From the NCBI GenBank assembly GCA_946481585.1, contig CAMLOF010000027.1, positions 1 to 18,659 on the forward strand: a stretch of DNA of 18,659 bases, read 5' to 3'. A program made the translations under genes and the position numbers. This DNA comes from an uncultured Macromonas sp. GTDB taxonomy: Bacteria; Pseudomonadota; Gammaproteobacteria; Burkholderiales; Burkholderiaceae. Below, piece after piece: positions 7,373 to 14,644 of this stretch (position 1 is the first letter of the stretch; every line of letters starts with the position of its first letter). Under the pieces are notes generated by a model, which had not been told where the DNA came from, did not search any database, and saw only the letters and a program-made list of their open reading frames with translations.

Positions 7373-8671
7373 TCAGCCCACCATCTGGCCCGGCAGCCAG
7401 GTCACGATGCCGGGGACGAAGTAGATCAGCAGCACTGCCACAACCATCAGCAGGAACATGGGCAGGGCGTGCCGAGCCAGGTAGGTGATTTCCTTCTTGG
7501 TCATGCCTTGCAGAACGAACAGGTTGAAACCCACGGGTGGTGTGACCTGCGCCATTTCCACCACCAGCACCACGAAGATACCGAACCAGATCGGGTCTAT
7601 GCCCGCTTTTTCGATGGTGGGCAACAGCACGCCCATGGTCAGCACCACGATGGAGATACCGTCCAGGAAGCAGCCGAGCACGATGAAGAACACCATCAGC
7701 GCGACGATCAACTGCAGCTGCGACAGACCCAGCCCGCCAATCCATTCGGCAAGCTGGCGCGGCAGGCCGATGTAGCCCATGGAGAGCGTGAGAAACGCCG
7801 CACCTGCCAGGATGAGGGCGATCATGCAGTACAGACGCGTGGCGCCCAGCAGGCTGTCGCGGAACTGGCGCCAGGACATGCCGCCTTGGAGAATGGCAAT
7901 CACAAGTGCGCCAACCACGCCCAGCGCAGCGGACTCGGTGGCTGTGGCCACGCCGCTGTAGACCGAGCCCAGCACCGCAGCAATCAAGGCCACCACGGGC
8001 AGCAGGTTGCGGGAGGCCTGGAGCTTTTCCAAGAACGTCATGGCGGGCCCGGCGGGCGGGATCTTGCCCGGGTTGAGCAGTGCCCAGATGATGGTGTAGC
8101 CCATGAACAGACCCGCCAACAGAATGCCAGGTAGCACCCCGGCAATGAAGAGCTGGGCGATGGACACGTTGGCGGCAACGCCGTACACGATCATGATGAT
8201 GGATGGCGGGATGAGCAGGCCCAGCGTGCCAGCGCCCGCCAGGGTGCCCAGCGCCATGTGTTCCGGGTAGCCGCGTTTGGCCAGCTCAGGCAACGTCATC
8301 TTGCCGATGGTGGCGCAGGTAGCAGCCGACGATCCAGACACCGCCGCAAAGATGGTGCAGCCGATGATGTTGGTGTGCAGCAACCGGCCGGGCAGGCGCT
8401 CCAGCCAAGGGGCCAGGCCCTTGAACATGTCTTCCGACAGCTTGGTGCGAAAGAGGATTTCACCCATCCATATGAACAGGGGCAGGGCGGTCAGCGTCCA
8501 GGAAGAGGACGATCCCCAGATGGTGACGGCCATGGCGTCGCCCACGGGGCGGCTGGTGAAGAGTTCCATGCCGATCCAGGCCACGCCAGTGAGGGTGAGG
8601 CCCACCCACACACCGCAACCCAGGATGAGAAAGAGTGCCGCAACCAGCAGCAAGGTAATGGTGATGTCCAT
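7373..8671 (-). CDS. dctM: TRAP transporter large permease (DctM family)
   Basis: A 432-residue, very hydrophobic protein with about a dozen membrane segments, matching the usual length of about 430 for DctM, the transport subunit that uses an ion gradient. Typical features are the N-terminal hydrophobic hairpin (MDITITLLLVAALFLILG), GTLGLLIPPSIIMIVYG in the middle, the following IAQLFIAGVLPGILL, and a C-terminal half rich in membrane helices with VTPPVGFN. It follows dctQ by nine bases and precedes pxpB by three. Clustering with pxpBCA suggests that the solute is 5-oxoproline or a chemically similar carboxylate; this is inferred from context. Confidence 0.95.
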   Translation of the reverse strand: MDITITLLLVAALFLILGCGVWVGLTLTGVAWIGMELFTSRPVGDAMAVTIWGSSSSWTLTALPLFIWMGEILFRTKLSEDMFKGLAPWLERLPGRLLHTNIIGCTIFAAVSGSSAATCATIGKMTLPELAKRGYPEHMALGTLAGAGTLGLLIPPSIIMIVYGVAANVSIAQLFIAGVLPGILLAGLFMGYTIIWALLNPGKIPPAGPAMTFLEKLQASRNLLPVVALIAAVLGSVYSGVATATESAALGVVGALVIAILQGGMSWRQFRDSLLGATRLYCMIALILAGAAFLTLSMGYIGLPRQLAEWIGGLGLSQLQLIVALMVFFIVLGCFLDGISIVVLTMGVLLPTIEKAGIDPIWFGIFVVLVVEMAQVTPPVGFNLFVLQGMTKKEITYLARHALPMFLLMVVAVLLIYFVPGIVTWLPGQMVG

Positions 8672-8680
8672 GGTCCGTCC

Positions 8681-9199
8681 TTACTCGATGCGTGCGGGTT
8701 CGTTGTCGGCGCTGACTTCGCGCAGCGGCTCGCCGCGCAGAAGCAGGATCAGGTCGCCCAGGAAGGCCAGCGCGAACAGCGTGGTGCCTGCGGCCATGCC
8801 GAGTTGGGGAATCCACAAAGGGGTGGCGTCCAGCCCGGTGGAGATGTCAAAGAATTCGCGTGACTGCATGACGAGCCTGATGGAAAACCAGGCCAGCGCG
8901 CCCGACAGCGCCACTGCCACGATGTGACAAAGGATGTCCAGCGCGCGCTGCCCGCCTGCAGGCAGGTGGTTGAGCAGCAGGGTCACGCGGATGTGTTCGC
9001 CCCGGCGCAAGGTAGGCGCCAGCGCCAGGAAGGCCGACGCTGCCATGCAGTAGCCCGCGTAGGCGTCGGCCCCAGGCAGTTCGAACACCGGATGCAGGCG
9101 CCCCAGGATGCTGGCAAGCACGGCGGCAAGAGTGCCGATCATGAAGATGCCGGCCAAATACCCGGCGGCGTTGAAGAGTCGATCAAGCATTTGTCGCAT
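8681..9199 (-). CDS. dctQ: TRAP transporter small permease (DctQ family)
   Basis: A 172-residue membrane protein with four predicted helices: around AAGYLAGIFMIGTLAAVLA, YAGYCMAASAFLALAP, the LCHIVAVALSGALAWFSI region, and LGMAAGTTLFALAFLGDLI. Length and layout are those of DctQ, which partners DctM. The ATG at 9199 has GGAAAGG upstream and is preferred to the in-frame TTG at 9241, which falls inside the dctP-dctQ hairpin. The C-terminal tail is short and charged. Sequence conservation in this family is low, so the call rests on size, topology and its place between dctP and dctM. Confidence 0.9.
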   Translation of the reverse strand: MRQMLDRLFNAAGYLAGIFMIGTLAAVLASILGRLHPVFELPGADAYAGYCMAASAFLALAPTLRRGEHIRVTLLLNHLPAGGQRALDILCHIVAVALSGALAWFSIRLVMQSREFFDISTGLDATPLWIPQLGMAAGTTLFALAFLGDLILLLRGEPLREVSADNEPARIE

Positions 9200-9229
9200 G
9201 GCTTGCCTTTCCAGTGAGGGTGTCTGTGC

Positions 9230-9249
9230 GCCCTCTGTCAAAAGAGGGC
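9230..9249 (-). other. Stem-loop between dctP and dctQ
   Basis: Perfect 7-bp stem GCCCTCT/AGAGGGC with a 6-base loop in the 71-base gap between dctP and dctQ. No U-tract follows on the minus strand. Such hairpins behind a binding-protein gene can protect the upstream mRNA and let the binding protein outnumber the permease. That role is inferred here. Confidence 0.55.
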
Positions 9250-9270
9250 ATTCACAAGAGCTGAGCGTGA

Positions 9271-10251
9271 TTACTTGCGGAAGGTGTCGATGATCGACTG
9301 CCCGTCACTGCCTGTCTGCTTCGCCCAGTCGGCCACCATCGTGTCGCCAATCTTCTTCAGCTCGGCACGCAGTGCGGGGCTGCCAGCGTCCACGGTCATG
9401 CCGTTCTTGCGCAGCTGGTCCAGATACCAGGTGTTCTTCTCGGCACTGATCTTCCAACCGCGCGCCTCGGCGTCCTCTGCAGCTTTGGTCACGGCGGCCT
9501 GTGCGGGTTTGTCCAGGCTGTCAAAAGCCTTTTGCGAAACGATCACCAGGTTCTTGGGCAGCCAGGCGCTCACGTCGTAGTAGTACTTGACCTGCTCCCA
9601 CACCTTGCTGTCGTAGCCCGTGGCGCCAGACGTCATGAACGCGGTCACCGCGCCCGTGGCCAGCGCCTGCGTCAGTTCTGCGGCCTGCACCGTCACAGGC
9701 TGGGCGCCCACGAGTTGTGCGATGCGGCTGGTATTGGGGTTGTAGGCACGCCACTTCACGCCCTTCAGGTCGGCCACCGTCTGGATGGGTTTGGCGCTGA
9801 AGATGCCCTGGGGCGGCCAAGCCACGGAATACAGCACCTTGATGCCTTGCTTGGCTAGTGCAGCTTCGGTCGCGGCGCGTGAAACTTTCCAGAGCTTTTG
9901 CGCGTCGGCGTAGCTCGTTGCCAGGAAGGGGATGGAGTCCAGGCCGAAGAGGGCGTTCTCGTTCGAGTAGCCAGAGATGATGATCTCGCCGATCTGGGCC
10001 TGCCCGCCTTGCACGGCGCGCTTGATTTCGTTGGCCTTGAAGAGCGAGCCGCCGTCGTGCACCGTGATCTTGAGCTTGCCCGCCGTGGCCTGCTCCACGT
10101 CCTTGGCGAACTGCTGGATGTTTTCGGTGTGGAAGTTGGACGCGGGGTAGCCCGTGGGCATGTCCCACTTCTGCTGGGCCAGGGCCTGACCGCCGAACGA
10201 CAAGGCGGTGGCGGCCACGCCTGCGATTGCCCACTGTTTCACATAGACCAT
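9271..10251 (-). CDS. dctP: TRAP transporter solute-binding protein (DctP family)
   Basis: A 326-residue periplasmic receptor. It begins with a Sec signal peptide (positive MVYVK, hydrophobic core, cleavage expected after ALA near residue 25). The mature part has the DctP pattern: HTENIQQFAKDVEQATAGKLKI, the strand and helix around EIKRAVQGGQAQIGE, and LKGVKWRAYNP with Arg168, at the place of the arginine that binds the solute carboxylate in DctP proteins. The ATG at 10251 is chosen over the upstream in-frame codon at 10314 because GGAG precedes it by six bases and the signal peptide starts there. It heads the dctPQM-pxpBCA operon. 5-Oxoproline is the favoured ligand by context only. Confidence 0.94.
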   Translation of the reverse strand: MVYVKQWAIAGVAATALSFGGQALAQQKWDMPTGYPASNFHTENIQQFAKDVEQATAGKLKITVHDGGSLFKANEIKRAVQGGQAQIGEIIISGYSNENALFGLDSIPFLATSYADAQKLWKVSRAATEAALAKQGIKVLYSVAWPPQGIFSAKPIQTVADLKGVKWRAYNPNTSRIAQLVGAQPVTVQAAELTQALATGAVTAFMTSGATGYDSKVWEQVKYYYDVSAWLPKNLVIVSQKAFDSLDKPAQAAVTKAAEDAEARGWKISAEKNTWYLDQLRKNGMTVDAGSPALRAELKKIGDTMVADWAKQTGSDGQSIIDTFRK

Positions 10252-10259
10252 GGTGTACT

Positions 10260-10269
10260 CCGTTAACGG
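10260..10269. promoter_or_regulatory. Palindrome over the dctP ribosome site
   Basis: CCGTTAACGG, a perfect 10-bp dyad in the dctP leader that touches the GGAG ribosome site. Its GTTAAC core recurs in TGTTAACA at 10383-10390 in front of the divergent regulator gene. It may be an additional regulator site, but a 10-bp dyad can occur by chance. Confidence 0.25.
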
Positions 10270-10326
10270 TGAAGAGGCTGCCTGGCAGGTGCCAGACAGC
10301 GTCGTTGAACTCATAACGACAAAATA

Positions 10327-10355
10327 ATGTTAATAAAACGTCAACGTTTTGTCAC
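10327..10355 (-). promoter_or_regulatory. Candidate promoter of the dctPQM-pxpBCA operon
   Basis: On the minus strand GTGACA (10355-10350), 17 bases, then TAACAT (10332-10327): 5/6 and 4/6 matches to the sigma-70 boxes. Transcription would begin near 10320, about 70 bases before the dctP ATG. The spacer is almost entirely a perfect dyad (10335-10350), a classical repressor position. Confidence 0.45.
10335..10350. promoter_or_regulatory. Perfect 16-bp dyad, candidate operator of the MarR-like regulator
   Basis: AAAACGT-CA-ACGTTTT is a perfect inverted repeat with 7-bp arms in the AT-rich gap between dctP and the divergent winged-helix gene. Its size suits a MarR-type dimer. It lies between the boxes of the presumed dctP promoter, so binding should block that operon. 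The dyad is seen directly; the binding protein is inferred. Confidence 0.5.
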
Positions 10356-10382
10356 TAAGGTTTTCCCGTATTCGTGATCTGT

Positions 10383-10390
10383 TGTTAACA
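10383..10390. promoter_or_regulatory. TGTTAACA palindrome upstream of the MarR-like gene
   Basis: An 8-bp palindrome overlapping TAACAT (10386-10391), the best -10 candidate for the regulator gene. Its -35 region (TTCCCG) is poor. TTAACAT also forms the -10 of the divergent dctP promoter, so the two promoters mirror each other. Weak evidence for an autoregulatory site. Confidence 0.25.
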
Positions 10391-10436
10391 TGACACGCAA
10401 GTTTTGTTGCCTCAACCGTCCTCGACCCTCCTTCAA

Positions 10437-10988
10437 ATGACCATCAAAACCGCATCCAGCCCTTCGACAAGCGCCAGCGCCAACGACTCTCAGCGCATCG
10501 TCACGTCTGCGCACCTCGTGTCGGAAAAATCGCCCGAACTGTCTGAGTTCGAGTTCGGCCTGATCATTGCCACCCACGCCTTCAACCGCTGGATGACGCG
10601 CTGCATGGGCGCGGCGGGCGTGAAGGACATGACGGCCGTGGACGTGCTGGTGCTGCACCACACCAACCACCGGGGTATGGAAAAGCGGCTGGCCGACATC
10701 TGCTTCGTGCTGAACATCGAAGACACGCACGTCGTGTCTTATTCCCTCAAGAAGCTGGTGGCGGCTGGTTACGTGCGCAGCCAGAAGAAGGGCAAGGAGG
10801 TGTTCTTCTCAACCACCGAAGCAGGCGCGGAACTGTGCATGCGCTACCGCGATGTGCGCGAGGCTTGCCTGATGCCCGGTTTTTCCGGCTCGGCCGAAGA
10901 GAACCGCCAGCTGGGAGATTTCGCGAAGCTGCTGCGCACGGTTTCTGGCCGGTACGATCAGGCTGCGCGCGCGGCAACCTCGTACTGA
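10437..10988 (+). CDS. MarR-like winged-helix transcriptional regulator
   Basis: A 183-residue protein with a flexible Ser/Thr/Ala-rich N-terminus of about 30 residues. A helix (FEFGLIIATHAFNRWMTRCM) is followed by a winged-helix domain: recognition region around residues 82-113 (LADICFVLNIEDTHVVSYSLKKLVAAGYV) and a basic wing (RSQKKGKEVFFSTTEAG). This matches predicted MarR-family regulators. The ATG at 10437 is the first good start; a TTG lies 33 bases upstream, and neither has a strong ribosome site. Being divergent from the TRAP-pxp operon, with a perfect dyad in the gap, it probably controls that operon in response to 5-oxoproline or a derivative. The ligand is an inference. Confidence 0.85.
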   Translation: MTIKTASSPSTSASANDSQRIVTSAHLVSEKSPELSEFEFGLIIATHAFNRWMTRCMGAAGVKDMTAVDVLVLHHTNHRGMEKRLADICFVLNIEDTHVVSYSLKKLVAAGYVRSQKKGKEVFFSTTEAGAELCMRYRDVREACLMPGFSGSAEENRQLGDFAKLLRTVSGRYDQAARAATSY

Positions 10989-10994
10989 GCTGCG

Positions 10995-11011
10995 GTCGCC
11001 CTCAGGGCGAC
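10995..11011. other. Palindrome at the junction of the converging regulator and GGDEF-EAL genes
   Basis: GTCGCCCT-C-AGGGCGAC, a perfect 17-base dyad centred on the stop codon of the minus-strand GGDEF-EAL gene and seven bases after the stop of the regulator gene. It would form a GC-rich 6-bp stem with a 5-base loop in either transcript. No U-tract on either side; perhaps a weak bidirectional terminator or an mRNA 3'-end stem. Confidence 0.4.
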
Positions 11012-13656
11012 TGCCAGTCCACCCATTCGGGGGAGTCCGCTTCCGTTTGCTGCCTGGCCTTCAGGTCGGCCTCAACGCCGGGTTTGCCGAAGAGGTAGCC
11101 CTGGTACCCATCGCAGCCAGCGGCCATGAGGAAATCCAGTTGCGCCTGGGTTTCCACGCCTTCGGCCACCACTTGCAGCCCCAGCGAGTGTCCGAGTGCG
11201 ATCAGCGTGCGGGCAATCACCGCGTCGTTGTCGTCATCGAGCAGGTCGCGCACGAAGGAACGGTCGATCTTCAGCTGGGTCAGCGGCAGCCGTTTCAGGT
11301 AAGTCAGAGACGAGTAGCCGGTGCCAAAGTCATCGAGCGAGAAACCCACGCCCATGGCACGCAGTTCGTGAATGTGCGAGATCACGGTCTCCACCTCGTC
11401 CAGCAGAGCGCTTTCGGTGAGTTCCAGCCGCAGCCGGGCGGGGGGTGCGCCAGTTTCAGACAGGATGTCACGCACGGTGTCAGCGAAGTTGCACTCCCGG
11501 AACTGGCGGGCGCTCACGTTGACGGCAAGCTCCAGCGAACCGAGGAAGGGGTCGCTTTTCCAGCGGGCCAGGGTCAGGCAGGTCTGGCGCAGCACCCAAT
11601 GCCCCAGCGGCAGAATCAGGCCGCTTTCTTCAGCCACCGCAATGAATTCGCCAGGCATCACTAGGCCGCGCTTGGGGCTTTGCCAGCGCAGCAACACCTC
11701 TGCACCTTTCAGTCTGCCCTTGCGGTCAACCTGGGGCTGGTAGGTCAGGAACAGCTCGTCCTGCTCAAGCCCATCGCGCAACTCGGACTCCAGTTCCGTG
11801 CGGGTGGCCAGCCGGGCCTGCATGTCGGGGCCAAAGAAGCTGAAGCGGTCACGCCCCGACGCCTTGGCGTGGTACATGGCCATGTCTGCCTGCTTGAACA
11901 ACTGGTCGCTGGTCACGCCGCTGGAACCAAACAGCGTGATGCCAATGCTGGCCGTGAAGGTGGGGTGGTGCTTGCCTAGATCGTAGGGCTGTCGCAGGGC
12001 ATCCAGCATCTTGATGGCAACTCGCTCGGAGCTTTGGCGAGCCGCAGACTCATCTGGGCCCAGCGCTTCCAACACCACGACGAACTCATCTCCACCCAAA
12101 CGGGCGACGGTGTCCCCCTCTCTCACACAGCGGCTCAGGCGTTTTGCAACCTCACGCAGCCAAACATCGCCCACGCCATGCCCCAGGGTGTCATTCAGGG
12201 TCTTGAAGTTGTCCAGGTCCATGAAAAGCAGGGCGCCGTAGTGTCCGCTGCGAGCATGTTGGAGCAAGGCGTGCTCAAGCCGGTCGCTCAGCAGGCGCCG
12301 GTTGGGCAGGTGCGTCAACGGGTCGAAGAACGCGAGGTGGTGGATCTGCTCCTGTGCCTTCTGCAGCTCTTGCACCTGGGCCTGCAGTCTGTCGGATTGC
12401 AGTTCCAGCGACTCCTGGTTTCGCTGCAGGATCTCGCGCATCTTTGAGTGCGCGTCTGCCAGTTGGGCAATCTCCTGGATGGATGTTTTTGCCGGGACGC
12501 TGTTCGAGAAATCCAGCTCACCTATGCGCTGGCTTTGCCGCAGCAATTCCTCAAGTGGTCGAGCGATGGCCCTGGTCTGCAGTTTCGACATCGCGGTGGC
12601 AGCCGCAACCAGCAACGCCAGCAGGGCAGCCAGGCCCACGGCGATGTCGCCCCAGTCGGGCGCGAAGTCTGCGGCCGGCGCAATGGTGAAGACCCACAAA
12701 GACTGCTGTCCCAGCTTGTAGGGGTTGACACCAACTAGCCACCGCCTGCCATCGACTGTGAAGCGCCCGACAGGGAGCGCGCCTTCACCCGCTTCACGCC
12801 ACGCCTCCAGGGCCTGGTCCACCACCGGCAGCGCCAATGCAGACGACGGTTTCAGCAGGTTGCCGTTCCACTGCTGGCTGGGCATGTCTTTGGGGGCGCG
12901 TGGCAGTGCCAGCAGTTTTTTGTCCTGGGTCAGGACCAACGCCAATCCCTCCTTGCCAATTCGCGCGCCCATGGTGGTGGCAGAAAGGTCCCGCAGCATC
13001 AGGTCTACGCCCAGCACGAAATACCCACCGTTATCCAGCCCGATCTTTCTGGAAACGGTAATGCCCGGGTCACCTGTCGTGAAGAAGGTGTACGGAGGCG
13101 TCCAATAATCTGCTCCAGTTGGCATCGTTTGGACGGCGCCCTTGAACCAGGGCCTTTGGCGTGCGTCGTAATCCTGCTCGCTCCAACGGTCTATGGTTTC
13201 ACCGTTTGGAAGCTGGTCGATGAAACGGTGCAAGCGGCCATGCCTGGCAACGTCGGTCAGTCTGTTGCGCCAGTGCCCGTCTCCATACTGAAGCAGTAGC
13301 CAGCCCTGACCGTCTGAGGTGCCGCCCACCACGGAAGTGGCCTGAGGTGTTGCCTCAAGCCAGGGTTTGAAAAAGCGGTTGAATTCTTCGGGGCGGGTGA
13401 TGTCTGGGGCTTTACCCTGCAACCAAGACGTGCCAGCACCCAACAGCCTGACGGCTGGGCTGAACGTGCCATCAAGCTGATGCATCACGTCCTGGGCAGC
13501 GCGGTTGAACTCGGCCTGTGCCGAGCGGTTCAGCGCCGGGGCAATGCCTATCCACCACATTCCGGCGGCGCTCAGCAGCACGCTGCCACCCACCAGGGCG
13601 AGCAGGCGCGACGACAGTAGCTTGCGCAGGTTGGTGCGGGGGCGTGACGAGGGCAT
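11002..13656 (-). CDS. Membrane c-di-GMP enzyme: Cache-like sensor, HAMP-like linker, GGDEF and EAL domains
   Basis: An 884-residue inner-membrane protein. A first membrane helix (about 18-42) leads to a periplasmic region of about 290 residues with the double-Cache features RPWFKGA and WTPPYTFFTTGDPGITVSRKI. A second helix (about 337-357), a HAMP-like linker and a short coiled coil follow. The GGDEF domain has RLGGDEF intact (521-525) and an inhibitory RxxD site (REGD, 512-515). The EAL domain has EVLLR instead of EALLR (653-657) but keeps NVSARQF, ELTES, DDFGTGYSS (775-783), KIDRSF and AEGVET. Synthesis and hydrolysis of c-di-GMP are both possible. The start is the ATG at 13656; a TTG two codons upstream is also open. 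It is probably a single-gene unit. Confidence 0.94.
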   Translation of the reverse strand: MPSSRPRTNLRKLLSSRLLALVGGSVLLSAAGMWWIGIAPALNRSAQAEFNRAAQDVMHQLDGTFSPAVRLLGAGTSWLQGKAPDITRPEEFNRFFKPWLEATPQATSVVGGTSDGQGWLLLQYGDGHWRNRLTDVARHGRLHRFIDQLPNGETIDRWSEQDYDARQRPWFKGAVQTMPTGADYWTPPYTFFTTGDPGITVSRKIGLDNGGYFVLGVDLMLRDLSATTMGARIGKEGLALVLTQDKKLLALPRAPKDMPSQQWNGNLLKPSSALALPVVDQALEAWREAGEGALPVGRFTVDGRRWLVGVNPYKLGQQSLWVFTIAPAADFAPDWGDIAVGLAALLALLVAAATAMSKLQTRAIARPLEELLRQSQRIGELDFSNSVPAKTSIQEIAQLADAHSKMREILQRNQESLELQSDRLQAQVQELQKAQEQIHHLAFFDPLTHLPNRRLLSDRLEHALLQHARSGHYGALLFMDLDNFKTLNDTLGHGVGDVWLREVAKRLSRCVREGDTVARLGGDEFVVVLEALGPDESAARQSSERVAIKMLDALRQPYDLGKHHPTFTASIGITLFGSSGVTSDQLFKQADMAMYHAKASGRDRFSFFGPDMQARLATRTELESELRDGLEQDELFLTYQPQVDRKGRLKGAEVLLRWQSPKRGLVMPGEFIAVAEESGLILPLGHWVLRQTCLTLARWKSDPFLGSLELAVNVSARQFRECNFADTVRDILSETGAPPARLRLELTESALLDEVETVISHIHELRAMGVGFSLDDFGTGYSSLTYLKRLPLTQLKIDRSFVRDLLDDDNDAVIARTLIALGHSLGLQVVAEGVETQAQLDFLMAAGCDGYQGYLFGKPGVEADLKARQQTEADSPEWVDWQSP

Positions 13657-13771
13657 GTGCAATGAGTTGGGCGCTCGGGGCGCGGTCCATTATTGCTTCA
13701 AACACACACGTGCCAGCCTTGCGCGGCGAAGAGGGTGCAACAATCCGTTTCAAACAGACAGGAGACAACAA

Positions 13772-14626
13772 ATGGGCAAACAGACCCCGCAATGGCTCGA
13801 CGCCATGTACAACAACCGCGCACTGGTGCCGGAATGCGTGCAGCACTTCCAGCACTGGACCGAGGCTTCGGCGCGAGCCAGGCAGCAACCTTGTGCGCTG
13901 GACCTTCCCTACGGTAGCCACCCGTCACAAGCGCTGGACGTGTTTCCGGCGCAAGGTGCCCAGGGGCCTGCTCCGGTACTGGTGTTCATTCACGGGGGGT
14001 ACTGGCGCTCGCTGGACAAGCGGGACCATTCCTTCGTTGCGCCGCCTTTCACCGCCAGCGGCGCCTGCGTGGTGGTACCCAACTACTCCCTTTGCCCGGC
14101 TGTGACCGTGCCCGGCATCGTCATGGAAACGGTGCATGCCCTGGCCTGGGTGTACCGCAACATCGCCCGCCATGGCGGCGACCCGAACCGCATCGTGGTG
14201 GCGGGGCATTCTGCAGGCGGGCATCTGGCGGCCATGCTGATGCTGTGTCAGTGGCGCGCATTGGGGCGCGATTTGCCCGCCAAGCTGGTGCGCGGGGCGC
14301 TGTCCATCTCGGGCCTGTACGACCTGGAGCCGATTCGCCGCACCCCGTTCCTGAAAGAGGACCTGCGGTTGACTCCGGCCCAGGTGAGCCGTGCCAGCCC
14401 GGCCTTGCTGCCTGCCCCGGCGCACGGCCAGCTGTACACCGTGGTGGGCGGCAACGAGAGTGCCGAATTCCTGCGGCACAACCAGTTGATCCGCGATGCC
14501 TGGGGCAAGCGCCGCGTGCCGGTGTGCGAGGCCTTGCCGGGCCTCAACCACTTCAGCGTGGTGGAGGCGCTGGCTAACCCGGCCCACCGCCTGCACGCGC
14601 TGGCCCAGGAACTGCTGCGTTCCTGA
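13772..14626 (+). CDS. Alpha/beta hydrolase, kynurenine formamidase-like esterase
   Basis: A 284-residue alpha/beta hydrolase. HGGYWRS (74-80) forms the oxyanion hole, GHSAGG (145-150) carries the nucleophile Ser147, an acidic residue lies in GGNESAEF (Glu229 or Glu232), and the catalytic His260 is in NHFSVVEAL. The HGGYW plus E..EF..(R/H)Q pattern resembles kynurenine formamidases and related carboxylesterases. No kynureninase or tryptophan dioxygenase gene is nearby, so that substrate is not supported. The ATG at 13772 has GGAG eight bases upstream; the frame stays open 89 codons further, but that part overlaps the opposite-strand GGDEF-EAL gene. It converges on guaC. Confidence 0.9.
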   Translation: MGKQTPQWLDAMYNNRALVPECVQHFQHWTEASARARQQPCALDLPYGSHPSQALDVFPAQGAQGPAPVLVFIHGGYWRSLDKRDHSFVAPPFTASGACVVVPNYSLCPAVTVPGIVMETVHALAWVYRNIARHGGDPNRIVVAGHSAGGHLAAMLMLCQWRALGRDLPAKLVRGALSISGLYDLEPIRRTPFLKEDLRLTPAQVSRASPALLPAPAHGQLYTVVGGNESAEFLRHNQLIRDAWGKRRVPVCEALPGLNHFSVVEALANPAHRLHALAQELLRS

Positions 14627-14644
14627 GTCGGCCTACGGGGTTGC

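Noticed and set aside
7073..8134. 353-codon plus-strand open frame opposite pxpB and dctM
   Set aside because: The translation is His/Gln-rich and has no family resemblance, while the opposite strand encodes clear PxpB and DctM proteins.
13505..13771. Longer start for the alpha/beta hydrolase, 89 codons upstream
   Set aside because: It would overlap the 5' end of the opposite-strand GGDEF-EAL gene, and the good ribosome site is directly before 13772.
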